In this document: piece after piece, positions 1-11,924 of the stretch
Numbering within the stretch: the first letter of the stretch is position 1
Layout of the letters: each line of letters starts with the position of its first letter
Origin: Steinernema hermaphroditum
Lineage: Eukaryota; Nematoda; Chromadorea; Rhabditida; Steinernematidae
Direction of reading: 5' to 3'
Assembly: GCA_030435675.1 (NCBI GenBank)
Contig: CM059624.1
Coordinates: forward strand, 6,720,769-6,784,768
DNA: 64,000 bases
Made by a program: the position numbers and the translations under genes
The notes under the pieces: generated by a model
Seen by the model: the letters and a program-made list of their open reading frames with translations, nothing else
The model's database searches: none
What the model was told of the DNA's origin: nothing

Positions 1-3000
1 GATCGAGGACCATCGAATGCAACAAAGTGCATTAGAACAAATCTCTGCAGAAGTTGAGCACTTTTAAAGAGCTGTGGAAAGCACTCACACAGATTTAAAG
101 TCGCCTTTTTTTAGATCTGTTGTAGCATCCGACAAACAGAAGGATCATCCAGCTGTTCACCCTACACCGCCTAACCTTCTTCACTCGCTGTTTCCCTCCC
201 TCCGTTCCTCTCCCTTCCTCGCCGCCAATTGTGTGATTAGCTCCACACCCAGAAATCAACAGACGTCGCGGCGTTTGATTTCCCTCGTGGCTCCTCATCG
301 CAGCTCCTTCCCAAAGAGTCTCCTCGGAGATCGCTTGAGTCGCTGTTTGTTGTTCCCTGGGCGCAGGTCGACGCGCTTTTGTGATCGATCGCCGTCGCCG
401 ATCGGCGACCGATCGACTTTTTCGGAGACTCTCCGTCCTCGGGCACCGCCGCGAATTCGTTTTCGTCATTTTCCGCGGCGCCCTCTTTGTCTCCTTGCGT
501 TGTTTGTTTGCAGACGACGTGCGGAATAGGATCGGCGGTTTCAGGTGAGCGCCCCCTTCCCGATTATTGGCAGTTTGTTTGGGAGTCCATGTTCTTGCTT
601 TCGATGGCTTTCCACGTGGGGGAAGTGTGCCGTAGGGTCATATCGTAGTCAGTTCTATCTACTTTTCGGAAATATCTGGAATAGATTGAAGCAAAAAAGT
701 ACGACTTCTGTAGAAACAGACTCCTTGTAGTGCTGGAGAAGTTAACCCTGGATGTTTAAGAAGTGTCATGAAGGAATGTTTCTGACGCACTTAGAAGTCA
801 AAATAGCTGGAATTTCTATGACTACCATTCTTGGACATCTACCTTGTAGGTCTCGAGAAGGCCATCCTAAAGACTCCAAAATACGAGCTGAAAGCGTCCA
901 CGTTGACAATGCACTCAAGATCTAATCAAAGCTTTCCACTCAATTACCTTCCCCAATACACCCACTCAGCACTATGTTTTAGCGCTGTTGCATTCACTTG
1001 CGGGACCTATTTTTAGTCGAGATTCGTCCTGATTCTGACAGTTCGAAAGATTTGTTTTAGTTTAGTAGTGAGTAATAGTTGCTCTATAAAGGGACGGATT
1101 TGAAACTCTCATCTCCGCGGCTACCAAAAATTAAACTTTTATGCCTTTGCACTCGGAATCTCCATCCGAGTGACATTATCCTAAAGGTCCCTAAGCTTTC
1201 TGTGTCGCTATTTCCCGCTGCATGTTGTTTTGATCTCTTCGTTTGCGTCACCGTTTTCTACGTGTTTCAGTTCCGCTTTCATTGTTTTCGTCCAAAAAAG
1301 TGATTCGTCACCGCTCGTGCAAGTGATTTTGTTTTTTCGATAACGCGCTGAGATTGAAGGCACTGTAGGTTGTTTGATGGTTAGGTGACGTATCTGGCGA
1401 ACCAAAGGCGTCACTGCCAGGAATAGAATATTTTGACAAAAAGCTATGGATAGTTCCACCTCTTCTCTCACGAGGTCAATTGCTACCTTCTCAAGAAGAA
1501 CGTGCTCCTATGGCTTCGATCCAAGCTACTTAAGGAATTTAGTATTGTCCAGGTCATGGCGCTGAACTTTTATCGATGAGAAAGTTCACTCTAAGTGGAC
1601 GAAACTTAATACGGCACGCATGGGAATTTTTCGACTACCAAACCTGTGCGCCCTTTGTTTGTCTTTTCATTAAGCTCAGGTTTCCAGTGCGATTAGAGCC
1701 AATGTTCATATGTTCATTCACCCCGGACCGGGTTTGAATCCGCTATGTTATGACCTTTTGAATATTTTATTTTGTGCATCCGTTGTTTCCGCACTATTGA
1801 CTATTCTCTTCGACTTCCTCGGGTCGAAATTCGTAGCCCTGGAGGGCTTGTGATAGCTTCTCTCTGGGCTCAACCCCCAAGAAGACCGTCCCTTCTGTAG
1901 AGGTTCTGTAGAAGTTCTATCAGCTACTTATGCCCAGCGAAACGATCGGATTCCACCGAAGTTGCGCCCCCAAAAGTGAACATCATCGGTTCAGTCGATA
2001 TGCACCCATTGAACTTTCTCTTACTTATTTATGACTTCCCCGAGTCTTTGTTATTCATTTCTAGCTGAACGCAACTGGCTACGAGTGTGAGCAGCTTTTG
2101 GATGAAACATTCCACTGAAAGGTCTTCGGGTTTGGCGCCACAAAAAACTGATCGATCGACTTCTGATTTCTCGCCCAAACGGTCTTTCTCCCGTGTAACC
2201 TCCTTAGCCCGATGAACCCTTCCCCGACTTAATCCTTTTCTGCAAAACCGCATTCGGCGAATTCTTCGGCGCCGATCAGCCGACCTCCTGGCCTCTCGTG
2301 GTAGGCACTTTCTGGCGCCACGTGGGAACCTCCAGACGGGAAATCAGAGGACTTCTCTCCCTGTTTTCGCCTTCAACCGGATGGCGCCAGTGCACGCCTT
2401 TCAGCCTCTCTAATTGAGGTGAGAAGGAATGTCTCCTTCGATCACCTCCGCCACTTGTCCTTCCGCGCCGAGGACTAATGGAGTCCAAGGCGGGTGCACG
2501 CCTGCGGAAACCGTTTTCTCGCGCGGTAGGCGCCGACAACCGTGAAACATTCCGACCACTTTACACTAATTTGTTTTGCACGCGGCGCCTCTGATCGACG
2601 ACTCCGACTTTCGGTGTTTTGCCCCTCCTCGTCGCCACTTTGCTGCCTCTGAAACATCTCTCTGTTTTGCGTCTGCATCACCTACAAATTCTGTATTTTC
2701 ACTTTTTTGACTATTTCCTTTTTTCTAAAATTTTTGAGAATAGTGAGCAACTTCTCAGGTCGTTTGGTGCAATCCTGTGCAAATATGTTATTCTGGAGTG
2801 GACTACAGTCTGTACCTAATGTACCGAAAACAAAAACTTGAAATTATCATGTGGTCCGTTGTTTTAAGACGTTCGAACTCGTACTATCTTTGAGATAGGA
2901 AGCACTGCGAGAGTCCTTACTTTCTAGTTACAGCACCTTGTTATCCTTTCTCGTTCTGTGAGGACCCGAGCTGTCTGTTCTTTTTCGTGTTCAAGGAGCG

Positions 3001-3075
3001 GTCGGTTTCAGACATCAAACAAAATAGGGACACGGACCGGCATTGAGCAGAGCCCGACCGATTACAAATCAGACA

Positions 3076-3096
3076 CGTTCGCAATGAGCCACACAG
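3076..3096 (+). repeat. Dispersed repeat block A, copy 1
   Basis: A 21-bp block is shared exactly with 29147-29167; it contains GCAATGAGCC. Both copies are preceded by a related TTACAAA stretch and followed, at different distances, by a second shared block (3191-3227 and 29526-29562). The order is the same in both places, which points to two decayed copies of one element rather than chance. Confidence 0.6.
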
Positions 3097-3190
3097 ATTT
3101 CATGATTTTCACGATTTTACTTCACGAATCAAAGGCGTTACGCCTTGCATGACACCGATTAATAGACAACAGAGGATATCACTTATAGAC

Positions 3191-3227
3191 GGCTTCATTC
3201 CTGGCGCGGCGTTGATGTCGAACCGGT
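3191..3227 (+). repeat. Dispersed repeat block B, copy 1
   Basis: This matches 29526-29562 closely. Both start GGCTTCATTCCTGGCG and end with GTCGAACCGGT, with a few substitutions between. It is the partner block of the repeat at 3076-3096. A preceding segment also resembles the upstream flank of the second copy (AGACAACAGAGGA versus AGACAAACAGAGGA). Confidence 0.6.
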
Positions 3228-3322
3228 GGGAGACGGCGCGCTTCACGGGGCATCTGGGAATCGGCGAAACTCCGGAAATGGCGGCCGAACTTCTTCTTCT
3301 CGGGAGCCAGACATAGTGGGGT

Positions 3323-3371
3323 GGTATATTTGGAAGTGTCTGTGTGACTCACAGACACTTCCAAATATACC
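3323..3371. repeat. Perfect 22-bp hairpin
   Basis: The arms 3323-3344 and 3350-3371 are exact reverse complements, beginning GGTATATTTGG, with a 5-nt loop (TGACT). Outside the perfect stem, ATAGTGG on the left and CCACTAT on the right can pair as well, so the fold may span about 3312-3388. It lies just downstream of a dispersed repeat (3191-3227), so it may be part of a mobile-element remnant. A small-RNA precursor is the alternative. Confidence 0.75.
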
Positions 3372-3597
3372 GGTTCACTGCCACTATATTTTCGAGACAT
3401 AGGCCACCTTGTTTACTCGGTTAGACGATTCTACAAGCACCCAATCTTGCCACCCGCAGAGCTACTTAGCCCTTAGAATTTGAAGGGTGCGAAATTGCGT
3501 ACAATGAGGAAATGGCTCTTGGGATTTATATCAGTTCTCTCGAGTTTTTGTGTCCCCAGTGATCGGTCGAGTAGTCCAATCGCTCTCTCGTTCGCTC

Positions 3598-3626
3598 AAA
3601 TGAGTTGAGTGAGCGGTCGTTCTCGG
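3598..3626 (-). repeat. Dispersed repeat C, copy 1
   Basis: A 29-bp stretch is the exact reverse complement of 31745-31773; its core on the minus strand is GAACGACCGCTCACTCAACT. A weaker relative (CTCAACTCATTT preceded by GGTCAAAATT) sits near 22944-22970. Twenty-nine exact bases in 64 kb is not expected by chance, so this is a dispersed repeat family. Confidence 0.7.
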
Positions 3627-6600
3627 CCATTTTTCTTTAAATTTTGACCTTTTTCCATGATGGGCGAAATGTCGTTTTCATTTAATAAATAAAAAAGCTT
3701 TTTTCTGCTTTAATACAATGTCGCACCTAGGAGGTTTTGCAAAAAATTTTGTGCGAATTTTATGATCTCTGAAATTCAGTAAGTGTAGTTTCATCTCACT
3801 AATGCACGACTTCCGGCTCTTTTTTTGTGGCGACCACACAAAGCGTAAAAGTGCAAAAGAAGCAGCTCTTCTCGAAAATGATTATTTAATTCAGATTCTG
3901 CAAAATTCTTTCGTCGATCATAAGCAAGTCTTCATGGAGACCTCGCTTTGCAAAGTATTCTTGTCGATATTTTGATAGTGCATCTGCACTATATGTGACT
4001 TGAATGGAATTACTTCTCTCCTCTATTCATTCTATTGTGGACACTTTATCCGAAAGTTTCAAAAAGCGAAATGGAGCGCTTCTTCTCGAATTGCCACAAT
4101 TTGCATCCCTAATTACTTCTCCCCCACCGTGCATTTCCTCGTCTCTCTTCACGTGCGCCGTTGTGTATCGCTTCTTCACGCGCTCTTCTAAACTCGTTTT
4201 GACACTTTTCTGAACGTCTCGACACTAGAATTACACCAAAACTTCGGTCTCTTGATGGCTCACACCTGGTATGAAGGGGTATTATATTGTGATTCTTCAT
4301 CGGACTCTTAATATGGAAACTGGCCTACTATGCATGTTATCAGGCATTTTGATGCTTCTATAACTGATTTCTGAGCTTATGACCAAGTCCGTACTGCTTT
4401 GCAAAGTGCAATTTTCGACGTTATTCTCCCGCATGGAAATCAAAACAAAGAACGAGTTCTCTTTGGGTGCACTTCAGAGGACGACGGGTTTGGTGCTTCC
4501 ATTGAAAATCAGCTGGTATTGAAGTCCGAATGGTCTCCGACCCTTGGAGGACGTCCAAACTGACCACTAGTTCGATAATCTCACGGACTTTGTCAAAGGT
4601 CTTAAGTGAGTCGTTCCCGAAACGATTCCCAGGCTGTCCGTTGCTATGTATGTTGACTCATTATCGTTGCTTCCAGCGGAGAAAGTAAACAGCACTCTAA
4701 CGAGGTCCTCGTTAGCGTCGTGTTTATTACTTGTTCGGAGACCTCGTTCGGATCGGACGGAAACGACGCTGTTTGATTGCGTTTTCCTTTGGGAGATTTC
4801 GTCAATTTTGTTTATTTTGATTTTTGTTGCGTCAACTCTTCATTTCTTTGAAGTTTAGGTCTGTTGATGTACTTTTCTCATTGGGTTACGGTAGCATTGA
4901 TGTGAATTTCAGAAAGTCGCCAGTTGGAAGGGTCCCAGTTGGACAGTTCTTCGACCCAGAGAGGGAAGTCCCTAGACTTTCTAAGAGCTTTTCGAGAGAT
5001 GTTCTGAAATATTAACAGCTACTCATCGGAATCTCGTCTGCCACTTAACCACTCGGAACATTTTCCTCCTCGAAACGTCTCCTCCCCCCATCCATTGTCC
5101 TAAACGGCGCTCTAGCAAAGCCCTCCATCTGCACGTTCCTCGGCTTTGTCTTCCCTCATTTATGGCGCCTATGGATGGCGCGTACTCGAATCCGCCACAA
5201 ATGGCCCAATTTGGCCGTCGCCTGGCGCCGAAAGGAGTTGTTGTCGTCAGAAGGCGAAGATTTATTTGCATATTCCACGCGATTTCCTCGGCCGCCGTGT
5301 TCGCATCTCATTCCTCTCCTCAGCCGTCTTCTTCGGTGCCTGTTCAGGACCAGCTCGGCGCTACGGTATCTGGAAAACGTGTACTGTTATTTTTATGGTT
5401 TGAGCTTTAGAAAATCACGGTCCATTCATGCACTTGTTTTTATCGGTATTGCGTAAACCCGACGCTACCGGCCTAAAACCGGCGTTTTATGTAAGCTCTA
5501 CGGAGTCATTAGGTGTTTGGATCGGACGGTTCTAGAGATCCTATCTGAAGTTGGCGACTCAAGGCTACCTGAGGCGAACAAACTGCCTCATGTTCGAACC
5601 AGGGTGACCAGGGCACTTATCCACTCACCTGAACCATCTCCTCGACCTAAAAGCGAGTGGGGCGCAAGATAATTACCTCGTTCACTTCTTACTGTAACTG
5701 TCGGGCGACCTCCAATCCACTTACCTTCCTTTTGATGTCGGCGACTTTCCCTAGGAGTATGGAATATAATACAATCGCATTACCCCTGTTGTTTTCCTAG
5801 TTCCAAGTTCCTTGTATTGCTCATATTGCTGACATCTAACCCTGTTTCCCACGATGACTGTCTTTCATTTTTAGGGCTTTACCTAAATGATTTTACCTTC
5901 TTTGCCTTTTTGCAGAGTGCGGAAACGTGTTTTTGTTTTTTTCAGACGCGAGAAAATTGGAAACAATCTGATAAGTCTGCGCGTGGAAAACTTCTACGCC
6001 ATAACGCCCCAAACAAGATCTAAAATTCCGTTATCTACGCACCTGTCCTTCTTTGTTTTCGCCAAACACTTCTTTCTGTCCCTGTGAGCTTTCCCGTTGA
6101 CTCAAAGTAGCAGCCGAATGGCTGGGTCCTTCGCTTTCATGACCTGAACTTTCAGCTCCAGGATACCGACTTTCTCGCTGACATCACCGACCAACCGCCG
6201 ACGGTTCCCACGCCGGTTCCCGCGGTATCGCATGTCCTCCTCCAATCAGATTCTAATTCGTCCTTTCCCTTCGTTTTTTCGTGTTTTTTTTTCTGCGATT
6301 TCGTCTTTGGGGTAGACCGACGCTGCTATTTGGAGATTTGTGCCGTATATACCGGTCAAATGATTGAATCCAATGTCGACGTTCTCTTGTGTTATTCTTT
6401 TCAAAAATTCCAAAAAGACTTCACTATTACAACCGAATCGAAGAACCGACCCCCACGAAAATGTTTCTGTTTAGGGCGTGGAAAAAAGTGATTTTGGGAT
6501 CTTTCTCAGTAATCTTTCGTTCCCATGCGTGTTTCACGAAATCTTATTCTCATGCGTGATCTTTGGTTGGACAAAAATCCGCCTAGGTGCTTTTCGTAGT

Positions 6601-8379
6601 GAATAAGGATGCCGAAATGGCTAAGAAATAAAGAATGAACTTTCCTCTTGCTCCACCTGTCTTTCTTCTTCACTCTGTCCAGTTCCGCCTGACAACAAAT
6701 CGCCCGCTCTAATGCGCGAACATCTGTCGGTCGCATTTGGGCCCTAATTAGCGTCGATGTGCCCAACAGTTCCCACAGTGCCACTTCTGGCGGTGCGTCG
6801 ACCCCGAAGTTGCCTGGTGGCGGCGCCAATCAAGCGCTCTAAACGTCCTTCGGGGCCGTCGGCCCTCGGGGAACTCATTCGATTATGGAAGTAATTAACC
6901 TCGTCGACTTCTCCTCTCATCCCGTATTCTTCGGATTCTCTCTGTTTTCTCTTTCGCGCACAATTACCGCTCCAATTGCCTCCAATTACCGTAGTCGTCT
7001 GCTGACGTCCCAGGCTTTTAAAGTAATTAAAACGGCCACATGATCGCCTCTGATTCAGCGGTCTTCTGAGGTCGTGCCGCGGAAAATAGTTTGTTTTCGC
7101 GCCCGATAAGCGACACTTGTACTGACAGTGAGTCTTGAGTGTTTGCGAGGAACAGGTATTTCGGGAAGGGACAGTGCACTTTGGGAGTCAGCACTTTCTG
7201 AGTAGAAGGAATTCCTTTGGGGCTGATTCGTGTCCAGTCCGTGTTATTTATTTCGGTATTTCAATATTTCGGACATCCCCTGACCAATCGATAAGAATCA
7301 TTCCATGTCATTTCACCCTTTTGTCCAAATTGCACTTTTATCTCCATCTTAGGCTATATCGCGTGCCGACCGATCCTAAAAGAGTCGCTTAATGAATCAT
7401 TTACTCCCGATTCCGGGCAATTTGGCGAAAGGACGAAACGCGGTGACGAAGTCATTGAAGCAGATGATGGACATAAACGGCGCTAAGACGATTCGAACGT
7501 CACCGATCCGGATATCTCCGAGCGAAAATCAAAACAAATCAAAACAGAATTTGCATTTGGTGGCATCGTCGTGAACGTGTCGGGAAGGGAAGCCGTGCTC
7601 TCCTCACCCATGGGGCATTTATTTCTTTTGAAATTATAGAGTTCGGGGAGAGCTCCAATTAGCTCGTCACTTTGAAGTGCACACCTGCTTCAAAAGGCGC
7701 TTCCATCGTGCATTCCTACCCAGGCTATTCCTGTATGTGCCGTTGGTGTCCCTTTCTGTTCTCCATACAAATCGAGTTTTCCTAGTGATCTCTGGGCCCT
7801 ATTCCACTGGATCACCTTTTCAGTTCCACAGATGGACAGAAAACAGAGTTATGCCCTGGTGCACTTGGCGCATCGCGTCGTCCAATCCGTCCGCATTTAT
7901 CCTATCTTCTCCTCGGGAATCTGTTATTGGACTTATTAGGACAAGTGCAATCGGAAATAGGCGAAGGACACCTCTATAAGCTCCTTCTTCTAACTTTAAA
8001 TTTCTCTTGTGTTGCAATGTTCACAACAATCGCCATGGCTATTTTTGGCAAAACAACGAAGATGAATGTTTAATCCCATGCTTATCATTGTTTACACTGG
8101 GCTGGATGTATAGTTTCCGATTTTCGAGGTCTTTCGCAGCATCGATCTGTCGCCAGAACTGATCATAGAAGATGATGTCCGACTTTGTGCTCCCCTAGAA
8201 CGCTCTTCGTTTGTTTATACTGCGCGCAAATTGCTCTAATCGCTATTTTGAAAACACTTAGTGAAACATCTGGGTTTTAAACAAAAACAAAGCGAAGTGC
8301 TCAAAACGTTCCTGATCTCTGCGAGACCCGTGACCCACGCGTGCACTCATCCACAGCCCGTGGTGACTCTGTCTTGCAG

Positions 8380-9003
8380 ATGGCCGACGCTACGATAGCG
8401 AACCTGACGCGGCTGCTCCTGCAGACGGCGGAGCCCCCGACGCACCCTCACCGGCACCACCACAACGCCTCTGTGGGACCCGCCTCCAGCTCGGCAGAGG
8501 CCTCCTTCGTGCCTCCGCCCCGAATGGACCGCGGCGGGATCCCAATGTGGTTCGGCATGTCCCGCAACACCGCCAAGTCGCTCTCCGGGGTCTTCGTGCT
8601 CCTCTTCGTCCTCCTGGCCATCGTCCTCGTCCTCCTCGTCAGCTTCTTCCTCGTCCGCCGCTGCCACAAAGAGAAGAAGCGTCCCCTGAAGACGAAAAGT
8701 CCTTTCGTGCCAGGTACCCCCACCTGGCCCGCCGCCCTTTTACGGTCCCTTGCAGAGCCCTACTCCCTGCCTAACAACGAGGTGGCGCACACGAAGCGCG
8801 TCTACGAGATCCAGGCTGAGGAGGGATGTTTCGTCGAGATGCCGGACCCGGAGCACGCCGAGGAAGAGCCCGGCGCCTCGCGGAAGAGCTCCGTCGTCGG
8901 CGAGAAGATCATGCAGGTCGTCCGGAAGATCACCGTAGCACAGCCGCCGCCCTCCGAACGGCCGAAGACGCGGGTCCAGCAGCTGATGTCCGGCTGCAGT
9001 TGA
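8380..9003 (+). CDS. Single-pass membrane protein, unknown
   Basis: The ATG at 8380 directly follows an AG acceptor (TTGCAG, 8374-8379), which suggests trans-splicing or a 5' UTR intron. A 42-nt segment at 8714-8755 begins GT, ends TTGCAG and contains TTTTACGGTC like other introns of this window; I treat it as an intron, giving exons 8380-8713 and 8756-9003 (193 aa). It is also open in frame, so retention (207 aa) cannot be excluded. The N-terminal ~65 residues are His/Pro/Ser-rich with two N-glycosylation sequons (NLT, NAS) and no signal peptide. A strongly hydrophobic Val/Leu segment at about residues 68-92 is followed by a basic stretch (RRCHKEKKR). That arrangement fits an N-out, C-in type III membrane protein with an acidic then basic cytoplasmic tail. 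I recognise no family. An AATAAA lies at 9116-9121. Confidence 0.7.
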   Translation: MADATIANLTRLLLQTAEPPTHPHRHHHNASVGPASSSAEASFVPPPRMDRGGIPMWFGMSRNTAKSLSGVFVLLFVLLAIVLVLLVSFFLVRRCHKEKKRPLKTKSPFVPGTPTWPAALLRSLAEPYSLPNNEVAHTKRVYEIQAEEGCFVEMPDPEHAEEEPGASRKSSVVGEKIMQVVRKITVAQPPPSERPKTRVQQLMSGCS

Positions 9004-10095
9004 GTGCCTCCGCCTCTCCCCTCTCAACACAGAATCTCGGGTCAACGAAGACAAATCGATTTTTCGCTTTTAGTTCGTTTTTGTACAAAGGTCTTTTCGG
9101 AATATTTAAACTGTAAATAAACTCACAAGTTCTGACGAGTTCCATCGACATTTAAATGGCGTTAAGTGTGCGCGAGTTGCACGCCGATTTCGGGAACTGG
9201 TTCCCGTGACTCCGACAACAGCGATTACGTCTCTCACCGTGGCAGATGTTTACACGAGGGTCAGATGATCGAGAAGATCATATCTGCATGCAGCATTACG
9301 TCCTTCCGACTCGATCTTCCACCGGGTGCAACTCGTTCTGGGATAAGAACTCCTATCTATTCCCATGTGACTCATGAGGGAATAGATAGACTCTTACGAT
9401 TAAGCAGCGCCGAAGAGATCTGCAAGCACAGTAATCAAGAAGACAAAACCGACTTCCGTCCGCGCTGTCCCTGACTGTCAGTGGAAGTACGGTATATCTC
9501 AACAAATCAGATTGTCGAATCAGGATCCGCGTTTCATTTCCGAGCCTTTTTTGATACAAATGGTGACCCATAAACGAACGACTTGGATAGATATGGTACA
9601 TTTTATTGAGCTTCTCGCTATAGAAAATCGTTATTTACGAACTTTCGAACCAGTTGACAATTTTCTATTCGAATGCGATGTCTCCCTAAATTTGGCTTTG
9701 TTCCCGCTTTGCTTTTTAAACAATGTATCAATGAGGTAGCGATTGATGTTCACCTGTCATCATTTGTGCCAAAAATCAAGTATCTTTCACAAGGTCGCCG
9801 GCGCCGGTAAGGGCACCTTGTGAAAGAGCCATCAGTAGTTGCAAAATCAGTATGACAACCACCACTTCCCCGTTATCAAGGTCCAACCGTATAAAGTTGC
9901 CATTTGACGCATAACCATGCCACATCGAATGCCTCGGGCCACTGAAATGAAGACCACAAGTGCAGGGCTCACAGATGGTAGACAACAGACACGTCTGAAA
10001 AAACGGAAAGTGTCCGACCGGTGGTCATTCATGTCAGTCTTTGTGAATAGAGCGGTCTGACCGGTCGGTTTATTCGTCCAGTCGTTCTTCTCAAA
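9004..10095. other. Intergenic region with two hairpins
   Basis: There is no coding signal. Two inverted repeats stand out: 9353-9364 with 9378-9389 (12-bp perfect stem, CTATCTATTCCC) and 9783-9795 with 9815-9827 (13-bp perfect stem, TCTTTCACAAGGT). A TACGGTA heptamer is at 9488. Just upstream of the next gene, at about 10010-10070, ACCGGTC-type palindromes occur. Confidence 0.5.
9116..9121 (+). terminator. Poly(A) signal AATAAA
   Basis: A canonical AATAAA sits 113 bp after the stop codon of the membrane-protein gene ending at 9003. Confidence 0.6.
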
Positions 10096-11383
10096 ATGGC
10101 CGATTTATACGAGCCGCTGGGTAATATCTGTAAGTCAGTCCAGCAGCTCTTCGTCACTCTTTGATCTCCATTTTAGATGTAGACGGTCCGCCCAAAGCCA
10201 CCAAGAATCGTCAGGCTCCGGAACCACGTGATAAATGTGCCGAGGCGACTCCCGGAATTTCTCCAGCATGCGATCATGGGGCTGATAAACATTATGAGTG
10301 GAACAAAAAGGAGCAAGAACGTCGTGCAAAGAGAAGAGAGGAGGAGAACGCGCTTTCATCTCCGCGTAAGGGTGCTCACAGAAAAAGATGGGATTCACCT
10401 TTTGTCGGTTCTTCGAAGAAGCGTGAGTCTTTTGTTCGGTCCTCAAATACATCATCAGTTTCAGAGAAGCGAGAAAAAGGGAAACAGCTTCCCGAGGATC
10501 CACTCAGCGAGCTTCAAAAAAACGAACTGGATTACAAAGACGGAAGCAATAAGAAGAAGAAGGCACAAAGTCCAGTTTTTAAGGACGATTTCTTTGCGAT
10601 CCCCAAACAAAAAGATGGTGCTGTTCCCGTAAAGGCTAAGAAGGCGCGAAGCTCTCGCGCGGACAATGCCATCGGAATCGCTAAGCAACTAGACGACGCT
10701 GCTCCTGCAAAAGTTAAGAAGGCGCGAAGCTCATCCAAAGACGCTGTCAATGCGATCCCCCATAAAGGCGGCGCTGTGCCTATCGACTCTCCGATCGGTG
10801 TCCTTCCCGGAAAGGCAACTCCGACGATCGCTTCGAAGCAGCCCACTGCTTCCCTGCGCATGTTACCGGTCACCCCTGACGTTGCTGCAAAGATGTCTGT
10901 AGCGCGCCTCGAAAAACCTCCACCAGCGCAGAAGAGACCTAATCTTAGTCCACCATTCGTTGATGATCCTGAAAATGATCAGAAGCGTCAGCGTGGTCAG
11001 CGTTTACGACAAAAAGAGCACACAATAAGGAAAGCGGACATAGCTTCTTTGATGGAGGTATTGTGTTCTATTAATTGCACTAAGCATGGTCCTAATTTCA
11101 GTATTCGAGCGAAAGCGAGAAGAAAACGCGGCACGGTCGTCAAGGCAAGGAAGACTTCGATGCGAAGGATTTCGGCATGGAGATCAAACAGGAAATTGAT
11201 CGGCTTGAATCAAATCTGGAGCGGTACGACAAGGTGCAGCAGCTGCGTAGCAAACAGAAGCGTCTGAAGACGGTCGCATATATCTGCAGCACCTTAATCG
11301 TCGCCTTGGGAGTCGTCTTCACTGTATCGGGCTTGGTCGTCATCTTTTTGGACCTCCACATTGAAGGAGTCGAGGATATTTAG
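10096..11383 (+). CDS. Lys-rich protein with C-terminal TM segment
   Basis: Three exons, 10096-10129, 10177-11057 and 11102-11383, join in frame to 398 aa; the introns are 47 and 44 nt. The first exon encodes MADLYEPLGNI. Most of the protein is hydrophilic and very rich in Lys, Arg, Ser and Pro, with internal near-repeats (DGAVPVKAKKARSS, then DDAAPAKVKKARSS) around residues 150-190. The last ~95 residues contain a heptad-like charged stretch (EIDRLESNLERYDKV) and then a hydrophobic segment (YICSTLIVALGVVFTVSGLV) close to the C terminus. This is the layout of a tail-anchored or single-pass protein with a long basic cytosolic or nuclear domain. No family is recognised. The last 17 codons plus 3' UTR are duplicated at 12273-12430. 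Confidence 0.75.
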
Positions 11384-11487
11384 CCTTTATTACTCTTTGA
11401 AAATGTTTCTGGGCATACTCAGGCATAAAAAGCTTTCTGTCATCATAGCGTTTAACTTCAACGCATGTGGGTGTCTTGAGATAGTGA
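11330..11487 (+). repeat. 158-bp direct repeat, copy 1
   Basis: It covers the end of the coding sequence (from GGCTTGGTCGTC) and 104 bp of 3' UTR of the gene ending at 11383. It is identical to 12273-12430 except for two transitions in the 3' UTR part. Confidence 0.95.
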
Positions 11488-11924
11488 AGAACTAGCCGCT
11501 CAGGCCGTGGCGGCCTACACGTCTAGGTTGCTTTATGCTTAATGCTTTTGCTTTTTTTTCCCATGCGAAATGCTCAATGCTTTCAAGCTTTACGCTTCCT
11601 GTCTGATCTGACCCTGCTGTCTGAAACTGCCTCGTGTCTGATTTGTTCATGATGTCTGAAACTGGCCCTACCACCGCTCCTCCACCATCCTCAGATCATG
11701 CGCCCGGTTCTCCTCATCTCTTCTCCAGTTTATGCTTCATCCTATCCCTCATCCATGCCTTATTCTATCCCCGATCCATGCTCATATCTGCCCCAATCCA
11801 TGCCTCACCCCCCGCTCGTTCCTACGTTTTTTGCCGTTCGTGTCCCATCCCTTCCCGAACGACTAAGCTCCGCTCTTGCCTCATGTGTGATCGGATGAAT
11901 TCCTATCCCCGATCCATGCCTAAC

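Larger units (their letters stand above)
1..8379. other. Gene-free 5' region
   Basis: I see no convincing coding gene here. Open frames exist on both strands but lack paired splice signals and recognisable domains. The stretch holds a 22-bp perfect hairpin (3323-3371), members of dispersed repeats (3076-3096, 3191-3227, 3598-3626), and patches around 2260-2600, 5090-5350 and 6780-7060 that are richer in CpG and in GGCGCC and ATTA cores, which may be regulatory. TACGGTA/TACCGTA heptamers occur at 4887, 5362 and 6987. A stretch at 500-545 has a TTTCAG followed by GTGAGC, which could bound a non-coding 5' exon, but nothing supports a protein. Confidence 0.5.

Noticed and set aside
40..56. 17-bp match (AATCTCTGCAGAAGTTG) with 58425-58441
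   Set aside because: Too short and isolated; flanks do not align, so chance cannot be excluded.
74..529. 151-codon plus-strand frame and overlapping minus-strand frames
   Set aside because: Arg/Ser/Pro-rich translation in several frames at once, typical of a GC-rich stretch, with no domain or splice support.
5580..5645. tRNA-like promoter boxes on the minus strand (TGGTTCAGGTG and GGTTCGAACAT)
   Set aside because: The boxes are only about 22 bp apart, the B box has a mismatch and no cloverleaf can be drawn; at most a tRNA-derived remnant.
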